From: Planctomycetota bacterium
Lineage (GTDB): Bacteria; Planctomycetota; UBA1135
NCBI GenBank assembly: GCA_018671175.1
Contig: JABHIE010000002.1
Span: 1-47,782 of the forward strand
Direction of reading: 5' to 3'
DNA: 47,782 nt
Part shown: positions 1 to 8,463 of the stretch, one piece after another
Layout: each line of letters opens with the position of its first letter
How positions within the stretch are numbered: the first letter of the stretch is position 1
Made by a program: the position numbers and the translations under genes
The notes under the pieces: generated by a model
The model's database searches: none
What the model was told of the DNA's origin: nothing
The model's input: the letters and a program-made list of their open reading frames with translations, nothing else

Positions 1-577
1 ACTGCACCTCAACTCGAATACCTAAAACTTGCTTAGGTACATCATAAAGATTTAAGACAACTTCACCATACCCCTGCAAAAACACCTTCAATTGTGCCTT
101 TTGATGGGATGCTCTTCCGTCATAGCGAACTTCACCCGAGATCCCATGTGATGACACAGAAAAGATGAAACGCTCTTTAGCGCGGGTGAGCACAAAACTG
201 CATTTCCCTTCGTGGTCGGTGATGCCTTTACTCAGCGAGGCACCACTCTCATCCGTGCAAAGTACTGTGGCACCCTTTACGGGGATCGTTTGTTGCGTCC
301 ATCCACCCCAAATCACTTCTATCTCGATACTCTTAGGATGAACCAACGGGGTGTTCAGTTGCCCCTCATCCTCAAGGGAAATATCAAGCCGGTTAAGTGC
401 ATGCTCCTCTAATGCAAAGGGGACAGATGCAGCGGCCTCTCCCCTACCAGAAAGAAATAACTTTTCATTACTTGCATCCAAGGAAGTCTCTGGTCTAAGT
501 ATGCCCCAAAAAAAAGTAGCAAGCCATATCAATATTAGAGCCCAGATAGGCCAAAACCTCCATGAGAGAAACCTCAT
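1..577 (-). CDS. Membrane-anchored surface protein, N-terminal part (cut by left edge)
   Basis: An uninterrupted minus-strand frame runs from an ATG at 577 to the window edge, giving 192 codons without a stop. The first residues are MRFLSWRFW followed by a hydrophobic stretch to about residue 26, consistent with a signal anchor. The later part, with motifs such as PVKGATVLCTDE and GITDHEGKCSF, resembles the carboxypeptidase regulatory-like or SpaA-type beta-sandwich repeats common in surface proteins. The architecture (short membrane anchor, then beta-rich extracellular part) is like the gene at 34950-36836, although I see no long identity between them. The function is unknown and the C-terminus is outside the window. 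Confidence 0.7.
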   Translation of the reverse strand, partial: MRFLSWRFWPIWALILIWLATFFWGILRPETSLDASNEKLFLSGRGEAAASVPFALEEHALNRLDISLEDEGQLNTPLVHPKSIEIEVIWGGWTQQTIPVKGATVLCTDESGASLSKGITDHEGKCSFVLTRAKERFIFSVSSHGISGEVRYDGRASHQKAQLKVFLQGYGEVVLNLYDVPKQVLGIRVEVQ

Positions 578-871
578 CGCCCCAATTGGATAATCAAGTT
601 GCCCGGCTGATCTCTGAGCGAGTATGGAATGATGAGGCTCGATTGAATCTCGACTGAATCTTGAGGCAGTTCTCCTGTCAATGACAGCAACTTCTCTCGT
701 GATAGTTTCCACGATTTCAAATGAAGAAAGGTCGACAGAAAACCTTGCGCCTGGAATAGAGGAATGAACGGACAAGAGGGACCCTTGCCTCATCAGCCCG
801 ATACCCCACAGGAGGCCACGCCACACCCGATATATGGGACGCGAAAACCGTTATCTGGCGCGCCTCGATGC
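578..871. other. Intergenic region between bcrD and the left-edge gene
   Basis: This 294-bp stretch contains no convincing gene. It is downstream of bcrD and upstream of the left-edge gene, both on the minus strand. It holds a perfect 6-1-6 palindrome CTGTCAATGACAG at 675-687 that overlaps a consensus -35 hexamer TTGACA on the minus strand (676-681); no strong -10 follows at the right distance, so a promoter is only possible. A near direct repeat (TGAATCT twice within 25 bp, around 643-662) lies beside it. No T-tracted hairpin is visible after bcrD. Confidence 0.4.
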
Positions 872-1681
872 TTAGGCTGTAACAGTTTCCGCCTGCAATT
901 TTTTGAACCGCAACCGACCAAGCCAAGCGGCACCTAATGCGGTTAGGAATTGCGGCATATCTCCATCTGCCAAATTAGGTATCGAATCAATCCGACCCTC
1001 TACCGTGCGAGGCATGGTTGGGAAACGCATGATGCCGCCGATGAGCGTGATTTCAGGCTCGGCCTTGACGCGCTTCATGAGCTGAACCGCGCGAGTGGTG
1101 AGTGAATCGATAGAGCCTTGCATGATGTCGGCGGGCGGAGTGCCAAGACTGAGCTGATTAATCACCTCAGATTCAGCAAAAACTGCGCAGACACCCGAAA
1201 TCTCAGCTGGGTTGTGAGAGGTTTCAAGTAGATTCGAAATCTCTTGCACGGTGTAGCCCATGTAGCGTGCGGTCTTTTCCAGAAACGCGCCCGTGCCAGC
1301 GGCGCACTTGTCGTTCATGCGGAAAGATTTAATCTTGCCATCTTCTTCGAGGCGGATGGCTTTCATGGTTTGGCCGCCCACATCTAACACACAACGCGTG
1401 CCAGGGAACATGAGGCGCGCACCGCGAGCACTGGCGGTCAAGTCAGTCACTTTCAAATCTTTGAAGTCGACTTGGTCGCGGCCGTAACCCGTTGCGACGA
1501 GATACTCAACATCGCTTTCAGTTTTACCGGCTTCTTCCAGAACAGCGTCGAAGCAACGGCGCGCAGCTTCGGTTAAGCGAAAGCCCGTCTTGCACATTGC
1601 CTTGCCGACGATGTTGTCGTTTTCGTCGAGCAAAATCGCCTTAGTGTAGGTCGAGCCGACATCGATGCCTGCAGTAATCAT
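872..1681 (-). CDS. bcrD: Class I benzoyl-CoA reductase, ATPase subunit D (BcrD/BzdQ-like)
   Basis: The product (269 aa) belongs to the BadF/BadG/BcrA/BcrD ATPase family of ASKHA-fold electron activases. Visible motifs are the phosphate-binding [10 protein letters not shown] at the N-terminus, ATGYGR near residue 64, DVGGQTMK near 100, NDKCAAGTG with Cys126, and Cys165 in [10 protein letters not shown]. By family knowledge these two cysteines, with the pair from the partner subunit, hold the [4Fe-4S] cluster at the dimer interface. ATP hydrolysis drives low-potential electrons to the BcrBC catalytic half. Its start overlaps the bcrA stop (ATGA), which suggests translational coupling and equal amounts. 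Gene order C-B-A-D matches known class I operons. The equal small sizes of A and D (271 and 269 aa) are closer to the Bzd-type than to the Thauera enzyme, whose A subunit I recall as much larger. A related 2-hydroxyacyl-CoA dehydratase activator is less likely because two distinct ATPases are present. Confidence 0.85.
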   Translation of the reverse strand: MITAGIDVGSTYTKAILLDENDNIVGKAMCKTGFRLTEAARRCFDAVLEEAGKTESDVEYLVATGYGRDQVDFKDLKVTDLTASARGARLMFPGTRCVLDVGGQTMKAIRLEEDGKIKSFRMNDKCAAGTGAFLEKTARYMGYTVQEISNLLETSHNPAEISGVCAVFAESEVINQLSLGTPPADIMQGSIDSLTTRAVQLMKRVKAEPEITLIGGIMRFPTMPRTVEGRIDSIPNLADGDMPQFLTALGAAWLGRLRFKKLQAETVTA

Positions 1682-2493
1682 GATTGAACCTCTTGAGTGT
1701 GGGGCTCGCGACTGGATTCGATGTGATCCATGGCGAAAAGTGCGGCGCCAAGTGCGCCCATGTAATGGCTGTCGCCGGAGATGTGTAGCTTTTGACCGAC
1801 CGCATCTTCGAGCGACTTCACCATCGCAGAATTACGAGTGACGCCGCCTGTAAAGGCCACTTCACCATTGATCCCAACGCGGCGCATGAGGCCCATTGAG
1901 CGTTTTGCAATGGACTGATGCACACCCCAAAGGATGTCTTGCACCCTCTTGCCCTTGCCCAACCAAGCCAAGACTTCCGACTCGGCAAACACAGTGCAAG
2001 TCGTTGAAATTGAAACACCTTTTTCGGATTTCAGGGCCGTGTCGCCCAAATCATCTAGCGGGATTTCAAGCGCCGCAGCTGCCGCACCGAGGAAACGCCC
2101 CGTGCCAGCCGCGCATTTGTCATTCATGCAAAAGTCGTCAATCTCACCATCGGCGTTTACATGAATCGCCTTGGTGTCTTGACCACCCATGTCAACTACG
2201 GTGCGCACATCAGGGAACATGTGCACTGCACCACGCCCATGACATGAAATCTCGGTCACCTGGTCGTTACCAAAGGTCACTTTGTAGCGACCGTAGCCCG
2301 TGCCGATGACCCACTCAACTTCTTCCTCAAGGAGGCTTTCGCTTTCAATCGCTAACTTGTATGCGTTTTCAGCTGCGGCCACCACATTGGCGCCCGTATC
2401 GATGAGAGCACGCGCAATAATCTCGCGGTCTTCGTTAATGATGACGGCTTTCGTTTGCGTCGAGCCGACATCTACTCCTGCTGCGTATGCCAT
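1678..2493 (-). CDS. bcrA: Class I benzoyl-CoA reductase, ATPase subunit A (BcrA/BzdP-like)
   Basis: This 271-aa protein is the second BadF/BcrA-type ATPase. It shows [16 protein letters not shown] at about 64-69, DMGGQDTK at 101-108 (the GGQD-x-K signature of HgdC/BcrA activases), NDKCAAGTG with Cys127, and [10 protein letters not shown] with Cys166. Together with BcrD it should form the heterodimeric electron-activation module that couples ATP hydrolysis to ring reduction of benzoyl-CoA. A strong ribosome site (AAGGAGA) lies just upstream of the ATG, one of the clearest in the window, and the gene is 12 nt behind bcrB. The 3' end overlaps bcrD by 4 nt. Confidence 0.86.
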   Translation of the reverse strand: MAYAAGVDVGSTQTKAVIINEDREIIARALIDTGANVVAAAENAYKLAIESESLLEEEVEWVIGTGYGRYKVTFGNDQVTEISCHGRGAVHMFPDVRTVVDMGGQDTKAIHVNADGEIDDFCMNDKCAAGTGRFLGAAAAALEIPLDDLGDTALKSEKGVSISTTCTVFAESEVLAWLGKGKRVQDILWGVHQSIAKRSMGLMRRVGINGEVAFTGGVTRNSAMVKSLEDAVGQKLHISGDSHYMGALGAALFAMDHIESSREPHTQEVQS

Positions 2494-2505
2494 AACAGAA
2501 TCTCC

Positions 2506-3801
2506 TTAGTGATTAGCGCCTGTTTCGACAAGGCGACGGTTAATGAGGCCTTCAAAGAAAGCGTCGGCACGGTTTTTCATCTGCGCTTCGGCTACGACAC
2601 GCTGATCCATCATGTCTGATTCAATGAAGAGGGATGGAATGCCCACGCGCTCAGTGAACGCGCGACGGCCGTCTGCAAGCCCCGTCGAAACGGTGCGGCA
2701 ACTCTTGATGGGGTGATACACGACGCCATCGATGGCGAAGTCTTTGCACATGTCTTCTACCACGCGATCGTGGTGGAACATACTGTCCATTGCATCTCGC
2801 ACACTGATGAGCGTGCCTTCTGCAAGAGAATCAAGAGGGTTGCTTAGGTCGTATTGGTAGCCCGTGTTGGAGCCGCCTGACGCGAACCACAGGTAAGTCG
2901 AATGCACATAAGTGCCTTTCCACTCACTAAACAACTCATTGAAGCGGCGGAAAATCGGGTAGCAAGGGACACCCACAAAGATGAGTCGAAACTCTTCTTC
3001 AGTGAGAGTGCCGATGCCGTTTGCCGCTTTATACTTCATCTCTTCAACGAGACGCTCAAAGTAATCGGCACCTGCTTTGTCGCCACGCAAACCGTTTGCG
3101 ACGCCAAGATAAATCGTGCCGTCGGTGAGTGCGTTGAACACACTGGGGCGGCTCATGTTGAGATCCATGAGCTCTTTCCAACAACGGCTGACCGTGTTAG
3201 TGTGCCCCATGACATCGCGCAGTTTGTCGATATCGAACTTTTTACCCGTGACTTGTTCGCAAACGACAATCAACTCTTCGATTTGCTTTTTGACATAGCT
3301 GCGATCATTGGCGAAATCTTGGTTGCCTTCCCAGGTTTGACCGCCGGCCATGCGTGTACCGGGTACATCAATTGTGACCATGGGCATTTCGTACATGCGC
3401 TCCCAGGCCTCGCCCCACTTGAGATAAGTGTTGCAAGCGTTGGTCAAAACGGTCATTGCCGGTTTCGGGATTTGCCCCATTGGATGGTCGCCACCGCGCA
3501 ATTGCACCGCGATGTCGGCTTTGACATAACCGCAGATATCAGGCGAATAACCATAATCTTCGGCCTCGTTGAGGTAATCGCCCGCTGCACGGCGAACCGC
3601 AAGCTGTAGCGAATTAATCTCAGGGAAGACGACGGGCATGTCGAATGATTTAAGGATCTCATTAAAAGAACCCATCACGAAAACATAGGCAGCACCTTCG
3701 CCGCGCTTAGCTGTTTCATTTAGGCCATTGAACCAATCGCGAAAAAGAGAAGCGCCCTCTTTATTTCCGCGGCCAACGATTTCATTTGTTTGTGGAGTCA
3801 T
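2506..3801 (-). CDS. bcrB: Class I benzoyl-CoA reductase, catalytic subunit B (BcrB/BzdO-like)
   Basis: This 431-aa protein belongs to the HgdB/BcrB/BcrC family (2-hydroxyglutaryl-CoA dehydratase D-component fold). Segments typical of the family include the N-terminal YVFVMGSFNEILKSFDMPVV region, an SPDICGYVK cysteine near residue 90, LTNACNTYLKWGE near 120, and a C-terminal block with HHDRVVEDM and a conserved cysteine in HPIKSCRTVSTGL. Cysteines of this kind ligate Fe-S clusters in the catalytic half of class I benzoyl-CoA reductases. It is followed 12 nt later by bcrA and preceded 15 nt earlier by bcrC. The BcrB/BcrC pair binds benzoyl-CoA and reduces it to cyclohexa-1,5-diene-1-carbonyl-CoA. 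A substituted benzoyl-CoA (for example 3-methyl) cannot be excluded as the substrate. Confidence 0.85.
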   Translation of the reverse strand: MTPQTNEIVGRGNKEGASLFRDWFNGLNETAKRGEGAAYVFVMGSFNEILKSFDMPVVFPEINSLQLAVRRAAGDYLNEAEDYGYSPDICGYVKADIAVQLRGGDHPMGQIPKPAMTVLTNACNTYLKWGEAWERMYEMPMVTIDVPGTRMAGGQTWEGNQDFANDRSYVKKQIEELIVVCEQVTGKKFDIDKLRDVMGHTNTVSRCWKELMDLNMSRPSVFNALTDGTIYLGVANGLRGDKAGADYFERLVEEMKYKAANGIGTLTEEEFRLIFVGVPCYPIFRRFNELFSEWKGTYVHSTYLWFASGGSNTGYQYDLSNPLDSLAEGTLISVRDAMDSMFHHDRVVEDMCKDFAIDGVVYHPIKSCRTVSTGLADGRRAFTERVGIPSLFIESDMMDQRVVAEAQMKNRADAFFEGLINRRLVETGANH

Positions 3802-3816
3802 TATTTTGTTCTCGGT

Positions 3817-4989
3817 TTAGGCAAAAAGGATGTTTTCCATGAAGGTTTCGAGCTGCAATTCCATGTCTGCAAAACTCGATTGGTTTTCTTCGAACTCGCT
3901 CACGAAGTGAGGGATATCAATCTTGTCAAGCGCATGGATGTAAGCGACCTGCTCTTCGAGACCAGGCTCGCACATCTTGGCAGCCGTAACGATGACCGCC
4001 TCGGCGCCCGATCGGGCAACGCGCGCCATCAACATATTTTCTTTGCGTTTGCGCAAATCATGCTGAACGGGGCTGTAACTTGAATCTTCAAGGTACGACC
4101 AGCTCAACTGATAAAGCGGGTTGTCGCTTTGCTTGACATCACTCAGCAAGTAACGCAAACCAATCAAAAAGTCATCATCGACGACATAGCAACTGCGACC
4201 AATGGTGCGAATCAAGTCAAGCGGTGGTTGCTCGCAGAAAGCGCCCTCGAAAACCACGCGGATGCGGTCTTCTTGCTTGGCTTCAACAGCCTCAATCATG
4301 GGCAAGACGGCTTGGAGCAAATCATTATGCTGCTCGCGCGGCATCATGCCCGCAAGTGCAACAAGTGCGTAAGCATCATCGGCGGCAACTTTCCATGGAG
4401 TCTCGCGCTTGATGCGATAAAGGTCGCGAAGCAACTTGCGATTTTTATTAAAGACCGTAATCGAGTGATTAAGAGCCTCTGTGGTGATTTTATTGCCAGT
4501 GAGGGCTTCAACATCACGCTTGAGTCGGTCGTATTCGCCGGCCAAATAATCAATGGATGATGCTGAGTTTGGGTTTTGCGGCAAGTACAAAATCTGGCAA
4601 GAGTAATCGTAATTACGCCCCCAAATCGCGCCCAAGTTACGCGCGGCATCGCAGATGGGGTGAGTGACAAACATATCAAGCACCAACTCATCACTCAGCA
4701 CGGCCTCAAGCGAGGTCTTAATGATTGAGCAAAGATAAGAGCCAAAACGCGAGTCTGCCTTGTCAGGAGCCATATTCGAGCCGCGAACTTTGAAGGGCAA
4801 CAAGCCAGCAGCATGGACAATCTCTTCAGGGAAGTAAACCTGGAAATGACCCACGACCTTGCCCCCATTTTCACGCCACTTTTTGACGGTCGGAAAGGTA
4901 GTATCTTCGGTCAGCTCGCGACACAGCAGCATGATTTCACTCAGAGGCTTGCCGCGCCAGGATTCGAAAACTTGAACTTGTTCAGTCAT
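3817..4989 (-). CDS. bcrC: Class I benzoyl-CoA reductase, catalytic subunit C (BcrC/BzdN-like)
   Basis: This 390-aa protein is the second HgdB-family subunit. It begins with a region containing KVVGHFQVYFPEEIVHAAGL, the recognisable N-terminal signature of the family (a Y-x-P-x-E/E-l-hydrophobic-A-A-G stretch), has an SYLCSIIK cysteine near residue 86, HPICDAARN near 112 and a C-terminal AAKMCEPGLEEQ cysteine. It pairs with BcrB as the catalytic half of the reductase. It is the first structural gene of the operon, 14 nt after the TetR gene, so both are probably read from the TetR promoter and de-repressed together. Confidence 0.86.
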   Translation of the reverse strand: MTEQVQVFESWRGKPLSEIMLLCRELTEDTTFPTVKKWRENGGKVVGHFQVYFPEEIVHAAGLLPFKVRGSNMAPDKADSRFGSYLCSIIKTSLEAVLSDELVLDMFVTHPICDAARNLGAIWGRNYDYSCQILYLPQNPNSASSIDYLAGEYDRLKRDVEALTGNKITTEALNHSITVFNKNRKLLRDLYRIKRETPWKVAADDAYALVALAGMMPREQHNDLLQAVLPMIEAVEAKQEDRIRVVFEGAFCEQPPLDLIRTIGRSCYVVDDDFLIGLRYLLSDVKQSDNPLYQLSWSYLEDSSYSPVQHDLRKRKENMLMARVARSGAEAVIVTAAKMCEPGLEEQVAYIHALDKIDIPHFVSEFEENQSSFADMELQLETFMENILFA

Positions 4990-5003
4990 GATTTTGGGTC
5001 TCG

Positions 5004-5615
5004 TTATGGACCAGTTGGAATGGAAGACGCGACAGCCGCGCCATCAAAGAAAAGTTGAAGGACGTGATCAACTTTGGCGACGGGGCCAGGGAAAACTCGC
5101 CCCGCATGGGGAGATAGCGACACCTCAACGAGCGCGACGAAATCCCAGGAAAGGAGGCGCGCATCGGCAGGTGCAAGCTCATCATGAGCCATGCCGTCGG
5201 TCAGAATAGATTGAATCAACTCTGGAAGTGCGGCCTGATAAGCGCGCACTAATCGAGCTCGGGTTGCGGGCTCGAAGACATGAGCATCGCGCCGGACGAG
5301 CGTGATGCACTCGCGCTTGGCCTGAGGGAGCTTGAAATAAGCCGATGTCAAGCGTCGTAAACGCTCGCGAGCCGTACCTTTTTCGCCGGCGGCAGCTCGG
5401 AACAAGTCGCCCTTTTCAGCAAGGTCTTTCAGCAAGATGGCCTCGTAGAGAGCCTCTTTGGATGAAAAGTGGTGGTAAAGCGCGCCTTTGGTCACGCCAG
5501 CTTTGACGGCGACCCTGTCCATTGTGACGACTGCGTAAGTTTCGTCTACAAATAGACTTGCGGCCGCGTTAAAAACGCGGGCGATGGTCTCGTTTGCTCG
5601 GAGTTGGGTGGCCAT
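5004..5615 (-). CDS. TetR-family regulator of the benzoyl-CoA reductase operon
   Basis: The product (about 203 aa from the ATG at 5615; the frame stays open farther upstream, but residues before MATQLRAN look unlike protein) has an N-terminal TetR helix-turn-helix: MDRVAVKAGVTKGALYHHFSSKEALYEAIL at roughly residues 32-61, shown here only as the family signature (V-A-x-x-A-G-V-T-K-G-x-L-Y-x-H-F). The C-terminal half is the variable ligand domain. The gene heads the bcr operon with a 14-nt gap to bcrC. A palindrome lies just upstream of its start (5624-5637), consistent with autorepression. Class I reductase operons in betaproteobacteria use XRE/BzdR, AadR/FNR or MarR regulators as I recall, so a TetR here may be unusual. 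The inducer, perhaps an acyl-CoA, is inference. Confidence 0.85.
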   Translation of the reverse strand: MATQLRANETIARVFNAAASLFVDETYAVVTMDRVAVKAGVTKGALYHHFSSKEALYEAILLKDLAEKGDLFRAAAGEKGTARERLRRLTSAYFKLPQAKRECITLVRRDAHVFEPATRARLVRAYQAALPELIQSILTDGMAHDELAPADARLLSWDFVALVEVSLSPHAGRVFPGPVAKVDHVLQLFFDGAAVASSIPTGP

Positions 5616-5623
5616 TAAAACAT

Positions 5624-5637
5624 ACCGACTGGTCGGT
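5624..5637. promoter_or_regulatory. TetR operator palindrome ACCGAC-TG-GTCGGT
   Basis: The perfect inverted repeat ACCGAC/GTCGGT with a 2-bp spacer lies 8 bp upstream of the TetR start codon, with outer arms (AAC...GTT) extending the symmetry to 24 bp. Sites of this shape are typical TetR-family operators. It sits just downstream of a -10 box, so a bound repressor would block initiation of the whole bcr operon. Confidence 0.75.
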
Positions 5638-5643
5638 TTGTTG

Positions 5644-5672
5644 AGTATAGCGGCTAAAAGCAATCACTGCAA
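5644..5672 (-). promoter_or_regulatory. Predicted promoter of the TetR-bcrCBAD operon
   Basis: On the minus strand a -10 hexamer TATACT (5644-5649) is preceded after 17 bp by TTGCAG (5667-5672), a weak -35. Transcription would start near 5637, at the edge of the operator. The promoter overlaps the 3' end of the neighbouring gene (stop at 5654), which is on the same strand. Confidence 0.5.
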
Positions 5673-6097
5673 GTCAACTCGCTAGATGCAGACAACACCC
5701 CATCTGGGCCCACACTCGATATGTGGACATAAGAGAGCTTGAACCCCTCTGGGAAATGCAGTTGCCCGTTATTGGCTGAAACCGTGGTGTCGATCATCTT
5801 GTTGATGCCATCCGCCAATGCTGAAACGATCTCGTCAATGCGCACGCCTGCTTTATGGCCGTGAGTGAGCTTGAATCTCTTGCCGGTGGAATAGTCGCCT
5901 TCTAGCACAATTTCGTGTTCGGTGGCTAATTGAGGTGTCGCCAGCGAAAAATCGCAAGTAAATGCAGGCCGCGGCATTTCGGCTGAATTTTGCGCGACAA
6001 CGGCATCTGAGGCCGGCTCGCCCCATTCCATCATGGAAAAGCCTAGGGCCAATGCGCCCAACATAAGGGCGACGCGTGCGAGTGAAGGCGTTTGCAT
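5654..6097 (-). CDS. Small secreted protein of unknown function
   Basis: Starting at the ATG at 6097, the 147-aa product begins MQTPSLARVALMLGALALGF, a signal peptide or signal anchor. The mature part contains FTCDFSLATPQL and ends ELTCSDCF, so three cysteines are present, two of them in a C-terminal CxxC. The frame stays open upstream of 6097, but the residues there look non-coding and would remove the signal peptide from the N-terminus. I do not recognise the family. The gene is upstream of the TetR gene on the same strand, and its last codons contain the predicted TetR promoter. Confidence 0.65.
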   Translation of the reverse strand: MQTPSLARVALMLGALALGFSMMEWGEPASDAVVAQNSAEMPRPAFTCDFSLATPQLATEHEIVLEGDYSTGKRFKLTHGHKAGVRIDEIVSALADGINKMIDTTVSANNGQLHFPEGFKLSYVHISSVGPDGVLSASSELTCSDCF

Positions 6098-6174
6098 GCG
6101 CCCATTGTGCCAAAATGTGTGCCATAATCGGTTTCTGGTTAAGCCGATCGGCTTTCGCGCCGAAAAAGACAGAC

Positions 6175-8391
6175 ATGAACCCACTTCCGACCCTCTTGTC
6201 GGTTGTTTTAGCAATCACATCACTCACCCCCGTTGCGCTCGCTGCGCCACAGGGCGATGTTCATATTCGTGTGGATCAGTTTGGATATCGACCGCTTGCG
6301 CAAAAGGTCGCGGTGATTCGCGTCGCCCAACAGGGCTATGACGCACCCGACGCCTTTACCCCGAGTGGCACCTACGAAGTGCATCGCACGACAACTGGCT
6401 CGGTGGCCTACTCCGCCGCAATCAAACCATGGAATCAAGGTCAAACACACGCGCAATCGGGTGACAAAGCTTGGTGGTTTGATTTCTCAGCCCTGCAAGA
6501 AGTTGGCGAATTCGTCGTGCATGACCCCTCAACAGGTGCAGAAAGCGAGCCCTTCTGGATTGCTCAAGATGTCTACCGAGAAGTCCTAATCCAAGCGGTT
6601 CGGATGTACACCTACCAAAGATGCGGCGTCGAAAAGTCAGCCGCAGTTGTGGGCACCGACTGGGCCGACACGCCGTGTCATGTTGCGCAACAGCAAGACA
6701 CAGACTGTCGTTTTGTGCAAAACCCATCGTCATCCACAAGCCGCGACCTTTCCGGGGGATGGCATGACGCAGGTGATTACAACAAATACATGAACTACGC
6801 CGACGGTGCGGTTCATGATTTACTCCGCGCTTACGAAGACCAGCCATTTGTCTTTACCGATGATTTTGGCATCCCCGAAAGTGGGAATGGTGTACCAGAC
6901 TTACTCGATGAAGTGCGTTGGGAATTAGAGTGGATGCTCAAGATGCAAGAGTCCGATGGCTCGGTGCATCACAAGATGGGCGCGACCGACTGGAGCTCAG
7001 GCTCACCTGTCAGCAATGACCTAGCTGCGCGGCGTTACGCTGAGCCAACGGCTAGCGCGACAATTTCGGCATGTGGCTCATACGCCCACGCAGCACGCAT
7101 TTACAGTCTAATCCCCTCGCAATCTAGTTTTGCCGCAACGCTCGAAACTGCGGCTCGCAAATCTTGGGGTTGGCTCGAATCCAATCCGTCTGCGATTCCG
7201 TCGCACTACAACAACAGTGGTTTTTTGACGACCACAAACGAAGATGACGATTGGTGGCAAGAGGCCAATATGACGGCGGCAAGCGCGCATTTGTTTGCAC
7301 TTACGGGCGAGTCAAAATTTAGAGACTATTTTGACGCCAACTATGAAAACATCCATTTACTTCAATGGAACTGGGCAAGCCCCTGGGAAAATGAAATCAA
7401 TGATGCTTTGCTGGTCTACGCCGAATCACCAGGAGCAACCGAAAACCACGCCGACCGCATTCGCGCGGCATTTGCCAACTCGGTCAGTGGCTCAAGCTGG
7501 CTCGGCCAAGCGCGCAATGAAGCCGACGCTTACCGCGCGCACCTGAATGATCAAGATTACTCTTGGGGAAGCAACCGCACAAAATCACAGGTCGGCCTCA
7601 TGCTCATGGCGCTCAATCGCAACGGGCTCTCCACCGCTGATGCCAAAGATTGCGTTGATGCCGCCGAAGGTTATTTGCACTACATCCATGGCGTAAACCC
7701 CACGGGTTATTGCTACCTCACCAACATGAGCGACTTCGGTGCTGACCAAAGCTTGGACGAAATGTATCACCAGTGGTTTGGGCACAACACGCCTTGGGAT
7801 AACGCTTCAACCTCTCAATATGGCCCGCCTCCGGGGTATCTTGTCGGTGGGCCAAACAAGAATTACCGACCTGACAACTCTTATTCAGGGCCGCCAATTG
7901 AGCCGCCAATGAATCAGCCCGTCCAAAAGTCTTATCGCGACTGGAACACCGGCTGGCCCGAAAACGCTTGGGAAGTCACTGAAAGTCACATCCCTTATCA
8001 AGCGGCCTATGTCCATTTGCTCGCGCACTTTGCAGCGAACGCCCCAGACTTGCTCGCGCTCAATGTTCCGTTATTGCAAAGCGGCCAAAGCCACATCTTA
8101 AAAGTCGGTGGAGCGACTCCACAAGCTCAAGTGGCCGTTGTTTGGAGCCTCACAGCTGGGCGCACAAATCTCAGCGGCAAAGGATGGCATGTCGATTTCG
8201 GCCTGAACCTACCCGCAGACCCTCGCACGCGAGTCGTCGGGCTCGGGCAAGCCGACAGCAACGGTGTTGCACAATTTAGTTTTGATGTCCCCAACGCGAT
8301 GGCGGGCGCACCTGTTTATTTTCAGGCCGCAGAGCGCAGTAGCCAACCTTCGCCGATTCAGTCGGCAGTGATTTACCGCGTGGTGCGATAA
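6175..8391 (+). CDS. Secreted GH9-family glycoside hydrolase (endoglucanase-like)
   Basis: From the ATG at 6175 the protein has 738 aa and begins with a signal peptide (MNPLPTLLSVVLAITSLTPVALA). An N-terminal Ig-like CelD_N domain follows (IRVDQFGYRPLAQKVAVI), then the GH9 (alpha/alpha)6 barrel. The GH9 signature GGWHDAGDYNKYM carries the two aspartates Asp198 and Asp201 (base and water ligand), and the catalytic acid is probably the Glu in EVTESHIPYQAA near the end of the barrel. The family hydrolyses beta-1,4 glucans and some related polymers. The last ~105 residues (from about 630) form an extra beta domain shared with four other secreted proteins here. Exact substrate is unknown. The next gene on the same strand is 72 nt away. 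Confidence 0.88.
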   Translation: MNPLPTLLSVVLAITSLTPVALAAPQGDVHIRVDQFGYRPLAQKVAVIRVAQQGYDAPDAFTPSGTYEVHRTTTGSVAYSAAIKPWNQGQTHAQSGDKAWWFDFSALQEVGEFVVHDPSTGAESEPFWIAQDVYREVLIQAVRMYTYQRCGVEKSAAVVGTDWADTPCHVAQQQDTDCRFVQNPSSSTSRDLSGGWHDAGDYNKYMNYADGAVHDLLRAYEDQPFVFTDDFGIPESGNGVPDLLDEVRWELEWMLKMQESDGSVHHKMGATDWSSGSPVSNDLAARRYAEPTASATISACGSYAHAARIYSLIPSQSSFAATLETAARKSWGWLESNPSAIPSHYNNSGFLTTTNEDDDWWQEANMTAASAHLFALTGESKFRDYFDANYENIHLLQWNWASPWENEINDALLVYAESPGATENHADRIRAAFANSVSGSSWLGQARNEADAYRAHLNDQDYSWGSNRTKSQVGLMLMALNRNGLSTADAKDCVDAAEGYLHYIHGVNPTGYCYLTNMSDFGADQSLDEMYHQWFGHNTPWDNASTSQYGPPPGYLVGGPNKNYRPDNSYSGPPIEPPMNQPVQKSYRDWNTGWPENAWEVTESHIPYQAAYVHLLAHFAANAPDLLALNVPLLQSGQSHILKVGGATPQAQVAVVWSLTAGRTNLSGKGWHVDFGLNLPADPRTRVVGLGQADSNGVAQFSFDVPNAMAGAPVYFQAAERSSQPSPIQSAVIYRVVR

Positions 8392-8408
8392 AGCTAGCGG
8401 CGCAATCC

Positions 8409-8445
8409 TGCGTGTCGTTTCAAAGAACACGCAACCCTTCTTTTT
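8409..8445 (+). terminator. Possible weak terminator after the GH9 gene
   Basis: A perfect 7-bp stem TGCGTGT/ACACGCA (8409-8415 and 8427-8433) with an 11-nt loop is followed, after a short C-rich stretch, by a T-run at about 8438-8445. The run is not immediately next to the stem, so termination is uncertain. Confidence 0.35.
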
Positions 8446-8463
8446 GGATGGTGTTCATACACC

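Noticed and set aside
717..926. Minus-strand frame of 69 codons downstream of bcrD
   Set aside because: It overlaps the end of bcrD in another frame and has no recognisable features or ribosome site.
2902..3609. Plus-strand open frame of 235 codons
   Set aside because: It is antisense to bcrB, which has clear family motifs, so it is a shadow of codon bias.
5664..5700. Two TGCA words near the TetR promoter as a possible BoxR/BzdR site
   Set aside because: They are 14-16 bp apart, not the 6-bp spacing of the candidate operators at boxC/boxR, so cross-control of bcr by BoxR is not supported.
6098..6130. Sigma-54-like promoter (TGGCAC-N5-TTGG) with a TGGCACA direct repeat of period 12, upstream of the small secreted gene on the minus strand
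   Set aside because: The essential GC of the -12 element is changed to GG, and no activator gene or binding sites are near. The repeat is more likely chance or a simple operator.
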